Of a stretch of DNA of 64,000 bases, positions 34,501 through 41,657 are shown piece by piece. The notes beneath the pieces are model-generated. The model ran no database searches and was not told the DNA's origin. It worked only from the letters and a program-made list of their open reading frames with translations. The translations under genes and the position numbers were made by a program. The DNA comes from Kaistia sp. 32K (GTDB taxonomy: Bacteria > Pseudomonadota > Alphaproteobacteria > Rhizobiales > Kaistiaceae), in contig NZ_AP024269.1 of NCBI RefSeq assembly GCF_016629525.1, positions 1,798,001-1,862,000 on the forward strand, in the 5' to 3' direction. How positions within the stretch are numbered: the stretch's first letter is position 1; the number at the start of each line of letters is the position of its first letter.

Positions 34501-34866
34501 GTCATCCCCGCGAAGGCGGGGATCCATGCAGCCGGGTTTTTGGTCGCGATCGACGCCTCGGCTGAATGGATCCCGGGTCTCCGCTGCGCTGCGCCCGGGA
34601 TGACGGCGAGGGTGGTATCGACGGCAATGGCCAATCGTCAGCAGCATGCTCCGGCGTCATCCCCGCGAAGGCGGGGATCCATACAGCTGCGTTCTTGGTC
34701 GCGATCCACGCTTCGGCTGAATGGATCCCGGGTCTTCGCTGCGCTCCGCCCGGGATGACGGCGAGGGTGGCATCGACGGCGACGGCCAATCGTCAGCAGG
34801 ATGCTCCGGCGTCATCCCCGCGAAGGCGGGGATCCATACAGCCGAAGCCTTAGTCGCGATCAACGT
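34501..34866. repeat. 155-bp tandem repeat array containing family B elements
   Basis: The unit GTCATCCCCGCG...ATGCTCCGGC recurs at 34501, 34656 and 34811, exactly 155 bp apart, giving about 2.4 copies. Each unit is a family B palindromic element plus a 30-40 bp spacer (GGCAATGGCCAATCGTCAGC or close variant). Copies differ by scattered point changes. It lies between the GIY-YIG gene and the end of nrdJ. Confidence 0.85.
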
Positions 34867-34903
34867 CACGAAGGACAGGATCGAACGGCTTCTCGTAAAT
34901 GAC

Positions 34904-34974
34904 AATGGCCGGCCGCCTCGTCGGCAGCCGGCCATTTATCCGCATTCCGGGCCCGGCTTTCGCCAGGCCCGGAG
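34904..34974 (-). terminator. Terminator region of nrdJ
   Basis: Two hairpins follow the nrdJ stop: an imperfect CCGGGC...GGCCCGG stem (about 34947-34972), then AATGGCCGGC / GCCGGCCATT with a 13-nt loop (34904-34936). A modest T-rich stretch (TTGTCATTTACG) follows on the minus strand. Confidence 0.6.
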
Positions 34975-34986
34975 ATATCTAATCCC

Positions 34987-37900
34987 TTAGCTGCACCCGC
35001 TCGTATTTCCACACGTGTCGCACTTCAGGCAGGTGCCGTTGCGGACCATGGTGAAGTTGCCGCATTCGGTGCAGCTTTCGCCCTCATAGCCCTTCATTCG
35101 CGCGATCGCGACCTGTTCGGCCGCCTTCGGCTTCGGCTGGGCCGTGGCCGGCTCGGCGTGGCCGACCGCGAGCTCCGCCTCGGTGGCGACGTCGCGCTTG
35201 AAGGCGGTGGCGGCCGCGCCGCCGACGCTTGTCGTGCGCAGCGCCGTCACGGTCGAGCCGGTGGCGGCGGGAGCGGTCGCTGCGCCCTTCGATTCACCGG
35301 CGCGGTCGACCAGCTTGAAGCGCTCGGTCTTGCCGCGGACGAGGCCGTGGCTGACCGGGGCAGGACGGCCGGTCGGCTGGTCGCCGCCGCCGAGCGTCGT
35401 GGCGTTGTTGTCGTCGGGGACGACATGCGCCAGGTCGTTGCGGCCGAGATAGGAGACGGCGAGCTCGCGGAACACGTAGTCGAGGATCGAGGTCGCGTTC
35501 TTGATCGCCTCGTTGCCGGTGACGAGGCCTGCCGGCTCGAAGCGGGTGAACACGAAGGCCTCGACATATTCTTCCAGCGGCACGCCGTATTGTAGGCCGA
35601 GGGAGATGGCGATGGCGAAGTTGTTCATCATCGCGCGGAAGGCGGCGCCTTCCTTGTGCATGTCGATGAAGATCTCGCCGAGGCGGCCGTCGCGGTATTC
35701 GCCGGTGTGCAGGTAGACCTTGTGGCCGCCGACATTCGCCTTCTGGGTATAGCCCGTGCGGCGATCCGGCATCTTCTCCCGCTTGCGGACTTCGCGCTCG
35801 ATGATCCGCTCGACGATGCGCTCGGCGATCTGCTCCGCGCGCGCCGCCGGCGTCTTGGCGACCAGCGCCTCGACCGCGTCCTCGGCGTCGTCCTCGTCAT
35901 CGGCGAGGAGCTGCGAGTTCAGCGGCTGCGACAGCTTGGAGCCGTCGCGATAGAGCGCGTTCGCCTTCAGCGCCAGCTTCCACGACAGCATGTAGGCGTT
36001 CTTCGCGTCCTCGACGGTCGCGTCGTTCGGCATGTTGATCGTCTTGGAGATGGCGCCCGAGATGAAGGGCTGCGCCGCCGCCATCATGCGGATGTGGCTC
36101 TCGACCGAGAGGTAACGCTTGCCGAGCTTGCCGCAGGGATTGGCGCAATCGAACACGGCGTAGTGCTCGGTCTTCAGGTGCGGGGCGCCCTCGAGCGTCA
36201 TCGCGCCGCAGACATGCACGTTCGCCGCCTCGATGTCCTTCTTGGAGAAGCCGAGCGCCGGCAGGATCTCGAAGGCCGGGTCGTTCAGCTGCGCCTCGGT
36301 GAAGCCGAGGCCCTTCAGGAATTCCTCGCCGAGCGCCCACTTGTTGAAGACGAACTTGATGTCGAAGGCGGAGGCGAGGCTCGCCTCCAGCTTCTCCAGA
36401 ACCTCGTCGGTGAAGCCCTTGGCCTTCAGCGTCGTGTGGTTGACGCCCGGCGCCTGGCGCAGCGAGGCGTGGCCGACGGCATAGGCCTCGATCTCGGCGA
36501 TCTGGTGCTCGGCATAGCCGAGCGTCTGCAGCGCCTCGGGAACGGCGCGGTTGATGATCTTGAAGTAGCCGCCGCCGGCGAGCTTCTTGAACTTCACCAG
36601 CGCGAAGTCCGGCTCGATGCCGGTCGTGTCGCAGTCCATGACGAGGCCGATCGTGCCGGTCGGCGCGATCACGGTCGCCTGGGCGTTGCGGTAGCCATGC
36701 TGCTCGCCGAGCGCCAGCGCCTTGTCCCAGGCGGCCTTGGCATGCTCGCCGAGGCGGGCATCCCGAAGCGAGCCGTGGTCGAGCGGCACCGGCAGCACCG
36801 ACAGGCCCTCATAGCCAGCGGTCTCGGCATGCGCCGCGCGGCGATGGTTGCGGATGACGCGCAGCATCGGCTCGCGGTTCTTGGCGAAGCCGGGGAAGGG
36901 GCCGAGCTCCTTGGCCATCTCGGCCGAGGTGGCATAGGCCGTGCCGGTCATGATCGCCGTCAGCGCGCCGCAGATGGCGCGGCCTTCGGCCGAGTCATAG
37001 GGAATGCCGGCGGTCATCAGCAGGCCGCCGATATTGGCGTAGCCGAGGCCGAGCGTGCGGAACTCGTAGGAGAGCTCGGCGATTTCCTTGGACGGGAACT
37101 GCGCCATCAGAACGGAGATTTCGAGCACGACGGTCCAGAGGCGGCAGGCATGCTCGTAGCGCTCGACGTCGAAGCTCTTGTCCTCGTTGCGGAACTGCAG
37201 AAGGTTCAGCGAGGCGAGGTTGCAGGCCGTGTCGTCGAGGAACATGTATTCCGAGCACGGATTGGACGCGTTGATGCGGCCGGATGCCGGGCTGGTGTGC
37301 CACTCGTTCATCGTCGTGTTGAAGTGCAAGCCCGGATCGGCGGAAGCCCAGGCGGCGTGGCCGATCTGCTCCCAGAGATCCCTTGCCTTCAGCGTCTTGG
37401 CGACCTTGCCGTCGGTGCGGCGGATCAGCTGCCAGTCCCCGTCATCCTCCACCGCGCGCAAGAAGTCGTCGGTGATCGAGACGGAGTTGTTGGAGTTCTG
37501 GCCGGAGACGGTGAGGTAGGCTTCCGAGTCCCAGTCGGTGTCGTAGACCGGGAATTCGATGTCGGTGTAGCCCTGCTTGGCGAACTGGATGACGCGCAGG
37601 ATGTAGTTCTGCGGCACCAGCGCCTTCTTGGCGGCGCGGATCTCGCGCTTCAGGGCGGGGTTCTTGGCCGGGTCGTAGCAATCGTCGCCCGAGCCCTCGC
37701 AGTTCACGCAGGCCTTCATGATGGCCTTCAGGTGCTGCGCGTTGATCTTCGAGCCGGTGACGAGGGCGGCGACCTTCTGCTCCTCGTGCACCTTCCAGTT
37801 GATGTACTTCTCGATGTCGGGATGGTCGGCGTTGACGACCACCATCTTGGCGGCGCGGCGCGTCGTGCCGCCCGACTTGATGGCGCCGGCCGCACGGTCG

Positions 37901-38682
37901 CCGATCTTCAGGAAGCTCATCAGGCCGGACGACTTGCCGCCGCCGGAGAGCTTTTCACCTTCGCCGCGGAGCGCCGAGAAGTTGGAGCCGGTGCCGGAGC
38001 CGTACTTGAACAGGCGCGCCTCGCGGACCCACAGGTCCATGATGCCGCCCTCGTTCACCAGGTCGTCGGAGACGGACTGGATGAAGCAGGCATGCGGCTG
38101 CGGGTGCTCATAGGCGGTCTTCGACTTCACCAGCTTGCCGGTCTTGAAGTCGACGTAGAAATGGCCCTGGCTGGGGCCGTCGATGCCATAGGCCCAGTGC
38201 AGGCCGGTGTTGAACCACTGCGGGGAGTTCGGCGCCACCTTCTGGGTCGCCAGCATGAAGCGGTGCTCGTCGAAGAAGGCCTGGGCGTCTTCCTCGGTGT
38301 CGAAATAGCCGCCCTTCCAGCCCCAGTAGGTCCAGGTGCCGGCGAGACGGTCGAACACCTGGCGCGAATCGATCTCGCCGGTGAAGCGCTCCTTCTCGGG
38401 GAGGCTTGCCAGCGCCTTGTCGTCGGCGACCGAGCGCCAGAGGAATGACGGGACGTCGTTCTCCTCGACGCGCTTCAGCCGCGCCGGGACGCCGGCCTTG
38501 CGGAAATACTTCTGGGCGATGATGTCGCTGGCGACCTGGCTCCAGGTCGCGGGCACGGCGATGCCCTCGAGGCTGAAGACGATCGAGCCGTCGGGATTGC
38601 GGATCTCGCTCTTGGTCGTTCGGAACTCGATCCCGGCATAGGCTGACTGGCCTGCTGTGGTGTAGCGCCGTTCGATCCGCAT
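34987..38682 (-). CDS. nrdJ: Vitamin B12-dependent ribonucleotide reductase (class II)
   Basis: 1231 residues, the long alphaproteobacterial form. The N-terminal part resembles the class II catalytic barrel: [14 protein letters not shown], the radical-site and substrate loop region with [21 protein letters not shown], and [22 protein letters not shown]. The C-terminus ends in a zinc-ribbon-like [28 protein letters not shown], where Cys pairs relay electrons to the active site. It reduces ribonucleotides to deoxyribonucleotides with adenosylcobalamin, independent of oxygen. A promoter-like sequence lies 148 bp upstream. Confidence 0.96.
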   Translation of the reverse strand: MRIERRYTTAGQSAYAGIEFRTTKSEIRNPDGSIVFSLEGIAVPATWSQVASDIIAQKYFRKAGVPARLKRVEENDVPSFLWRSVADDKALASLPEKERFTGEIDSRQVFDRLAGTWTYWGWKGGYFDTEEDAQAFFDEHRFMLATQKVAPNSPQWFNTGLHWAYGIDGPSQGHFYVDFKTGKLVKSKTAYEHPQPHACFIQSVSDDLVNEGGIMDLWVREARLFKYGSGTGSNFSALRGEGEKLSGGGKSSGLMSFLKIGDRAAGAIKSGGTTRRAAKMVVVNADHPDIEKYINWKVHEEQKVAALVTGSKINAQHLKAIMKACVNCEGSGDDCYDPAKNPALKREIRAAKKALVPQNYILRVIQFAKQGYTDIEFPVYDTDWDSEAYLTVSGQNSNNSVSITDDFLRAVEDDGDWQLIRRTDGKVAKTLKARDLWEQIGHAAWASADPGLHFNTTMNEWHTSPASGRINASNPCSEYMFLDDTACNLASLNLLQFRNEDKSFDVERYEHACRLWTVVLEISVLMAQFPSKEIAELSYEFRTLGLGYANIGGLLMTAGIPYDSAEGRAICGALTAIMTGTAYATSAEMAKELGPFPGFAKNREPMLRVIRNHRRAAHAETAGYEGLSVLPVPLDHGSLRDARLGEHAKAAWDKALALGEQHGYRNAQATVIAPTGTIGLVMDCDTTGIEPDFALVKFKKLAGGGYFKIINRAVPEALQTLGYAEHQIAEIEAYAVGHASLRQAPGVNHTTLKAKGFTDEVLEKLEASLASAFDIKFVFNKWALGEEFLKGLGFTEAQLNDPAFEILPALGFSKKDIEAANVHVCGAMTLEGAPHLKTEHYAVFDCANPCGKLGKRYLSVESHIRMMAAAQPFISGAISKTINMPNDATVEDAKNAYMLSWKLALKANALYRDGSKLSQPLNSQLLADDEDDAEDAVEALVAKTPAARAEQIAERIVERIIEREVRKREKMPDRRTGYTQKANVGGHKVYLHTGEYRDGRLGEIFIDMHKEGAAFRAMMNNFAIAISLGLQYGVPLEEYVEAFVFTRFEPAGLVTGNEAIKNATSILDYVFRELAVSYLGRNDLAHVVPDDNNATTLGGGDQPTGRPAPVSHGLVRGKTERFKLVDRAGESKGAATAPAATGSTVTALRTTSVGGAAATAFKRDVATEAELAVGHAEPATAQPKPKAAEQVAIARMKGYEGESCTECGNFTMVRNGTCLKCDTCGNTSGCS

Positions 38683-38799
38683 CGTCTCAAGCCCCTTGCT
38701 TTTTGGTGGCGCGCTTCAAGCGCGTCCCGGCCGGCGCTATCGCGCCCGCTCTGTCCCTTGCCCAACGCCTTACACGCGGATGGGTTCTATCCATCCATC

Positions 38800-38815
38800 A
38801 TCTTGTGCTCAAGAT
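38800..38815. promoter_or_regulatory. 16-bp palindrome in the nrdJ leader
   Basis: ATCTTG-TGCT-CAAGAT, 6-bp perfect arms, about 118 bp upstream of the nrdJ start and just downstream of the predicted transcription start. It could be an operator for an unknown regulator. It does not match the NrdR consensus well. Confidence 0.4.
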
Positions 38816-38829
38816 ACGCTGAGACTCTA

Positions 38830-38858
38830 AATATAGTATTTACACACCCAAAAGTCAG
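38830..38858 (-). promoter_or_regulatory. Predicted sigma-70-type promoter of nrdJ
   Basis: On the minus strand CTGACT (-35, 38853-38858) and TATATT (-10, 38830-38835) are separated by 17 bp in an unusually AT-rich patch. The transcript would have a leader of about 140 nt containing two small hairpins before the nrdJ ATG. Confidence 0.5.
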
Positions 38859-38859
38859 G

Positions 38860-39428
38860 GGGTGCGCACTCACACCGCGGACACAATAAGGCGATCAAAC
38901 GGGGAGGGAGTCTACCCTTCCGCCGCATGCTGATGCTGCCGACAATGTCCTGGAAAATCTGGGCCGAGCGACCCAGAGCGCATTCCAACTCTCAGCCGGA
39001 AGCTATTCCGAGTCCGACGAAACCGTCAAGGAATAGTGGTGCCCATTTCAAAGCCGGCTATATCTGGATTTGGGGTTGCAAATTCCGGCGGAGGTCGCGT
39101 AGCGCGGGGCCGAGCCCCAGGGAAATCGCGGGAGTTGCAAGGTTAACAAAGCCTTGCGTCGCGATGCCCCCGGATGCGACGGCGTTGTGACGATCCTGAC
39201 GCAACGGAAATGATCCCCGCCTTATCCTCAATCTCCACAGATCCGGAGATTCGCCGCCCCTGTGGCGGCCCGGACCTTGCGAAACGCGAAACGGCGGAAA
39301 GTCGCCGTCCGGGGTCTGAACACGGTTGCAGGTTGTTTCGGACGGAGGCCGAATCGGGTCGGGGGGGCGTCGAGCGGTGGCGGGGCGGGCCAAGCCTCAG
39401 AGACCTCCAGTCCGGTCGACCGGCTCCA
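38860..39428. other. Long intergenic region without a recognised gene
   Basis: About 570 bp between the nrdJ promoter and repeat A2. Short open frames exist but none resembles a protein or has a good start. No RNA family was recognised. A small RNA cannot be excluded. The sequence composition looks less coding-like than its surroundings. Confidence 0.5.
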
Positions 39429-39547
39429 CCATCATCCTGAGGTGCTTCGCGTGAGCGAAGCCTCGAAGGAGAATCCAGCGGGCACTCAAGAGCGTTTCCT
39501 GAACCCTCCTTCGAGGCCCGGCTTCGCCGGGCACCTCAGGATGATGG
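39429..39547. repeat. Palindromic intergenic repeat, family A copy 2
   Basis: The same CCATCATCCTGAGGTGC / GCACCTCAGGATGATGG arms and inner hairpins as the copy at 20594, here 119 bp with a shorter centre. Confidence 0.88.
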
Positions 39548-39677
39548 TCGAGCTTGCACTGCGGTCAGGGGGAGTGGCCTCGGCGATCGGCCGAGCGCCA
39601 CGTGCCGACCTTTCCCGCAGGAGACCTTCGCGCAACACCGCCGCTATCGCGCGGATCGGATTTTGCAACCCTCCGCC

Positions 39678-39840
39678 GTCATCCCGGCGAAGGCCGGGAT
39701 CCAGACACTCAGGCCTGTGGCAATAAGGCTGAGCTAAAGATTTCTTGGCCAGTGTTTATGGGCCCCGGCCTCCGCCGGGGCGACGGTGCCCTGCCCATAG
39801 GGCGTGGGTTGCATGGCGACCTTCGGTGTTCTGCGAAGGC
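39678..39840. repeat. Repeat remnants upstream of the NDUFA12 terminator
   Basis: A short family B-like piece (GTCATCCCGGCGAAGGCCGG, 39678 onward) is followed by two further GC-rich hairpins (CCCCGGCCTCCGCCGGGG near 39763 and GCCC-tgcccat-AGGGC near 39789). They look like decayed or different palindromic repeats. No gene is seen. Confidence 0.55.
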
Positions 39841-39881
39841 CTCCTCAGGAGGAGCTGAGGCGGCGCCACCACCCCCCAAAA

Positions 39882-39909
39882 CAAAAGAGCCCTCCGCGGG
39901 GAGGGCTCT
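39882..39909 (-). terminator. Rho-independent terminator after the NDUFA12 gene
   Basis: 10-bp stem AGAGCCCTCC / GGAGGGCTCT with a GCGG loop, followed on the minus strand by TTTTGTTTTGG. Confidence 0.88.
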
Positions 39910-39938
39910 CGAAATCAACCAAGGGGCCGACGATGCGC

Positions 39939-40343
39939 CTAGGGCGTCCAGGCCTCGTAGTCGCCGGTCGAGCGCGGACGCTGGTCGGCGCCGACGATCG
40001 AGCCCTTGGGGCGGTAGGCGGCGGCGGAGCCGGTGCCGTTCGGCTTGTGCGGTCGCTGCCAGTTGCGCGGCGTGTAGCTCTGCTGCGACGGCGGCGTCTC
40101 GACGCGGTGATGGATCCAGCCGTGCCAGCCGGTCGGGATCGTCGAGGCGTCGGCATAGCCGTTGTAGATGACCCAGCGCCGCTCGGCGAAGCCGCCGGCG
40201 GTGCGGTCGCGGTCCGGCGTGCGGTAATAGGTGTTGCCGAACTCGTCGGTGCCGACCTTCTCGCCCTTGCGGCGGGTGTACCAGCGCGTGCCCATGGTCT
40301 GGCCGTTCCACCAGGTGAACAGCTCGGTCAGGAACCAGCCCAT
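39939..40343 (-). CDS. NADH:ubiquinone oxidoreductase 17.2 kDa-type subunit (NDUFA12 homologue)
   Basis: 134 residues. MGWFLTELFTWWNGQTMGTRWYTRRKGEKVGTDEFGNTYYRT and GGFAERRWVIYNGYADASTIPTGWHGWIHHRVETPPSQ match the conserved NDUFA12/B17.2 fold. This accessory subunit of complex I is shared by mitochondria and alphaproteobacteria, a strong lineage marker. The C-terminal tail is rich in Pro and Arg, as usual. It stands alone here, away from the nuo operon, and ends at a clear terminator. Confidence 0.95.
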   Translation of the reverse strand: MGWFLTELFTWWNGQTMGTRWYTRRKGEKVGTDEFGNTYYRTPDRDRTAGGFAERRWVIYNGYADASTIPTGWHGWIHHRVETPPSQQSYTPRNWQRPHKPNGTGSAAAYRPKGSIVGADQRPRSTGDYEAWTP

Positions 40344-40447
40344 TTGTGACCTCTTCTCGAAATCTCGTTGCCCTGCTTATGCCGCCGTGGCGCAGGCAAG
40401 TCAAAGGCTGGAATGGCTCGAAGGGGAGAATGCGCCCCGATTTGCGC

Positions 40448-40924
40448 TCATCCGTCGCGGCCTGCGTCGGCGCGTCCCTGCGCGGTCAGCGCGTCACGCA
40501 GCGCGGCGATGCTGTCGCGGAGCTCCAGCGCCTGCGTTTGCGTGATCCCGAGCCCGGATCCGAGCGACTTCGTCACCGCGCAGGCATCGCCCAGCAGCGA
40601 GCGTCCCTGGTCGGTGAGGGCGACCCGCACCTGCCGCTCGTCGGCGGTATCGCGGCGGCGGACCAGATGCCCTGCCGCCTCCAGACGCTTCAGGAGCGGC
40701 GTCAGCGTGTTCGATTCGAGGAAGATGCGCGCACCGATCTCGCCCACCGTCTGGTCGCCATGCTCGCGAAGCGTGAGGAGCACGAGATATTGCGGATAGG
40801 TGAGGCCGAGTTTGTCGAGCAGCGGACGATAGGCGCGGTTGAAGGCGCCATTGGCCGAATAGATCGCGAAGCAGAGCATGCGGTCGAGATCGAGCGCGGC
40901 TCCCGCCGCCGTGGTTTCTGCCAT
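40448..40924 (-). CDS. ohrR: Organic peroxide sensor, MarR-family repressor OhrR
   Basis: 158 residues from the ATG at 40924 (GGGGAG upstream); ATG codons at 40933 and 41023 are also in frame but poorly placed. The N-terminus holds LDRMLCFAIYSANGAFNRAYRPLLDKLGLTYPQYLVLL, with the peroxide-sensing Cys (Cys18), and the winged helix QTVGEIGARIFLESNTLTPLLKRLEAAGHLVRRRD follows. Oxidation of this Cys by organic peroxides releases the repressor. It is divergent from ohr, its classical target. Confidence 0.93.
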   Translation of the reverse strand: MAETTAAGAALDLDRMLCFAIYSANGAFNRAYRPLLDKLGLTYPQYLVLLTLREHGDQTVGEIGARIFLESNTLTPLLKRLEAAGHLVRRRDTADERQVRVALTDQGRSLLGDACAVTKSLGSGLGITQTQALELRDSIAALRDALTAQGRADAGRDG

Positions 40925-40974
40925 CACGCGCATCTCCCCTGAAAGGCCCTCTCGGCTCCCTAAACCCGCCAAGA

Positions 40975-40992
40975 TAGATCGTGAGCGATTGA
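40975..40992. promoter_or_regulatory. Putative OhrR operator site A
   Basis: TAGATCGTGAGCGATTGA, an imperfect inverted repeat nearly identical (15 of 18 positions) to site B at 41048. It lies about 50 bp upstream of the ohrR start, in the ohrR-ohr intergenic region. Confidence 0.6.
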
Positions 40993-41047
40993 AGCGGAAG
41001 CGAGAAGGCTGCATGCCCGCCATGCGAAATTATGCATCGTCAGCGAT

Positions 41048-41065
41048 TAGATCGTATGCGATTTA
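41048..41065. promoter_or_regulatory. Putative OhrR operator site B
   Basis: TAGATCGTATGCGATTTA, the second copy of the ohrR-ohr motif, 73 bp from site A and about 72 bp upstream of the ohr start. Two matching sites in a divergent OhrR/Ohr region suggest one per promoter. Confidence 0.6.
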
Positions 41066-41136
41066 ATTCATCGCCGCGACGCAAGCGGCCATGCATCGAA
41101 GCGCCAAAGCGCGCTGCCGCATCCAGGAGCCAGGAC

Positions 41137-41565
41137 ATGACTACACTCTATTCCACCGCCGCCACCTCCACCGGCGGCGGCCGCGACGGCCGCAGCACCA
41201 GCGCCGATGGCCGGCTCGACCTGCAGCTGAGCGTGCCGAAGCCGCTCGGCGGCAATGACGGTCCCGGCACCAATCCCGAGCAGCTTTTCGCCGCCGGCTA
41301 TTCCGCCTGCTTCCTGAGCGCGCTGCGTTTCGTCGCCGGCAAGGAGAAGGTGGCGCTGCCGGAGGGCACCACGGTGACGGCGGAAGTCGGCATCGGCCCG
41401 CGCGCCGACGGCACCGGCTTCTCGCTCGACGTGGCGCTCGTCGTCGCGCTTCCGGGCTTCGACAAGGCCGCCGGCGAGGACCTCGTCGCCAAGGCGCATG
41501 TCGTCTGCCCCTATTCGGAAGCGACCCGCGCCAACCTCGCCGTCCGTCTCTCCGTCGCGGTCTGA
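41137..41565 (+). CDS. ohr: Organic hydroperoxide resistance protein
   Basis: 142 residues from the ATG at 41137 (AGGAG ribosome site). It has the Ohr/OsmC fold with both catalytic Cys (Cys58 in GYSACF and Cys124 in HVVCPYS) and the active-site Arg18 in GRDGR. Ohr reduces fatty acid and other organic hydroperoxides, using lipoylated proteins as reductant in known cases. It is divergent from ohrR. Confidence 0.96.
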   Translation: MTTLYSTAATSTGGGRDGRSTSADGRLDLQLSVPKPLGGNDGPGTNPEQLFAAGYSACFLSALRFVAGKEKVALPEGTTVTAEVGIGPRADGTGFSLDVALVVALPGFDKAAGEDLVAKAHVVCPYSEATRANLAVRLSVAV

Positions 41566-41602
41566 TTTCGACGGATCCAGGCCCCAAGGCCCCAGCCAAA
41601 AG

Positions 41603-41630
41603 AAAAGGCCCGGCAGATGCCGGGCCTTTT
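41603..41630. terminator. Bidirectional terminator between ohr and rne
   Basis: Perfect 12-bp stem AAAAGGCCCGGC / GCCGGGCCTTTT with an AGAT loop; serves both converging genes. Confidence 0.9.
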
Positions 41631-41657
41631 CCGTTTTTCGTTCCGATATCGCCGTTC

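Noticed and set aside
34501..34866. Regular repeats considered as a CRISPR array
   Set aside because: The unit is 155 bp with conserved rather than unique spacers and there are no cas genes nearby.
35656..38448. A 930-codon open frame antisense to nrdJ, and similar long frames opposite rne (42213-44435), mrcA (47085-49991) and the 655-residue gene (22088-24190)
   Set aside because: All are opposite real genes in the frame that high third-position GC keeps open; none has a recognisable motif.
38683..38900. Cobalamin riboswitch upstream of nrdJ
   Set aside because: No B12-box-like core or kissing-loop arrangement was found by eye, though a covariance search was not possible.
39174..39726. Open frames overlapping repeat A2
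   Set aside because: They run through the palindromic repeat and have no start context or similarity to protein families.
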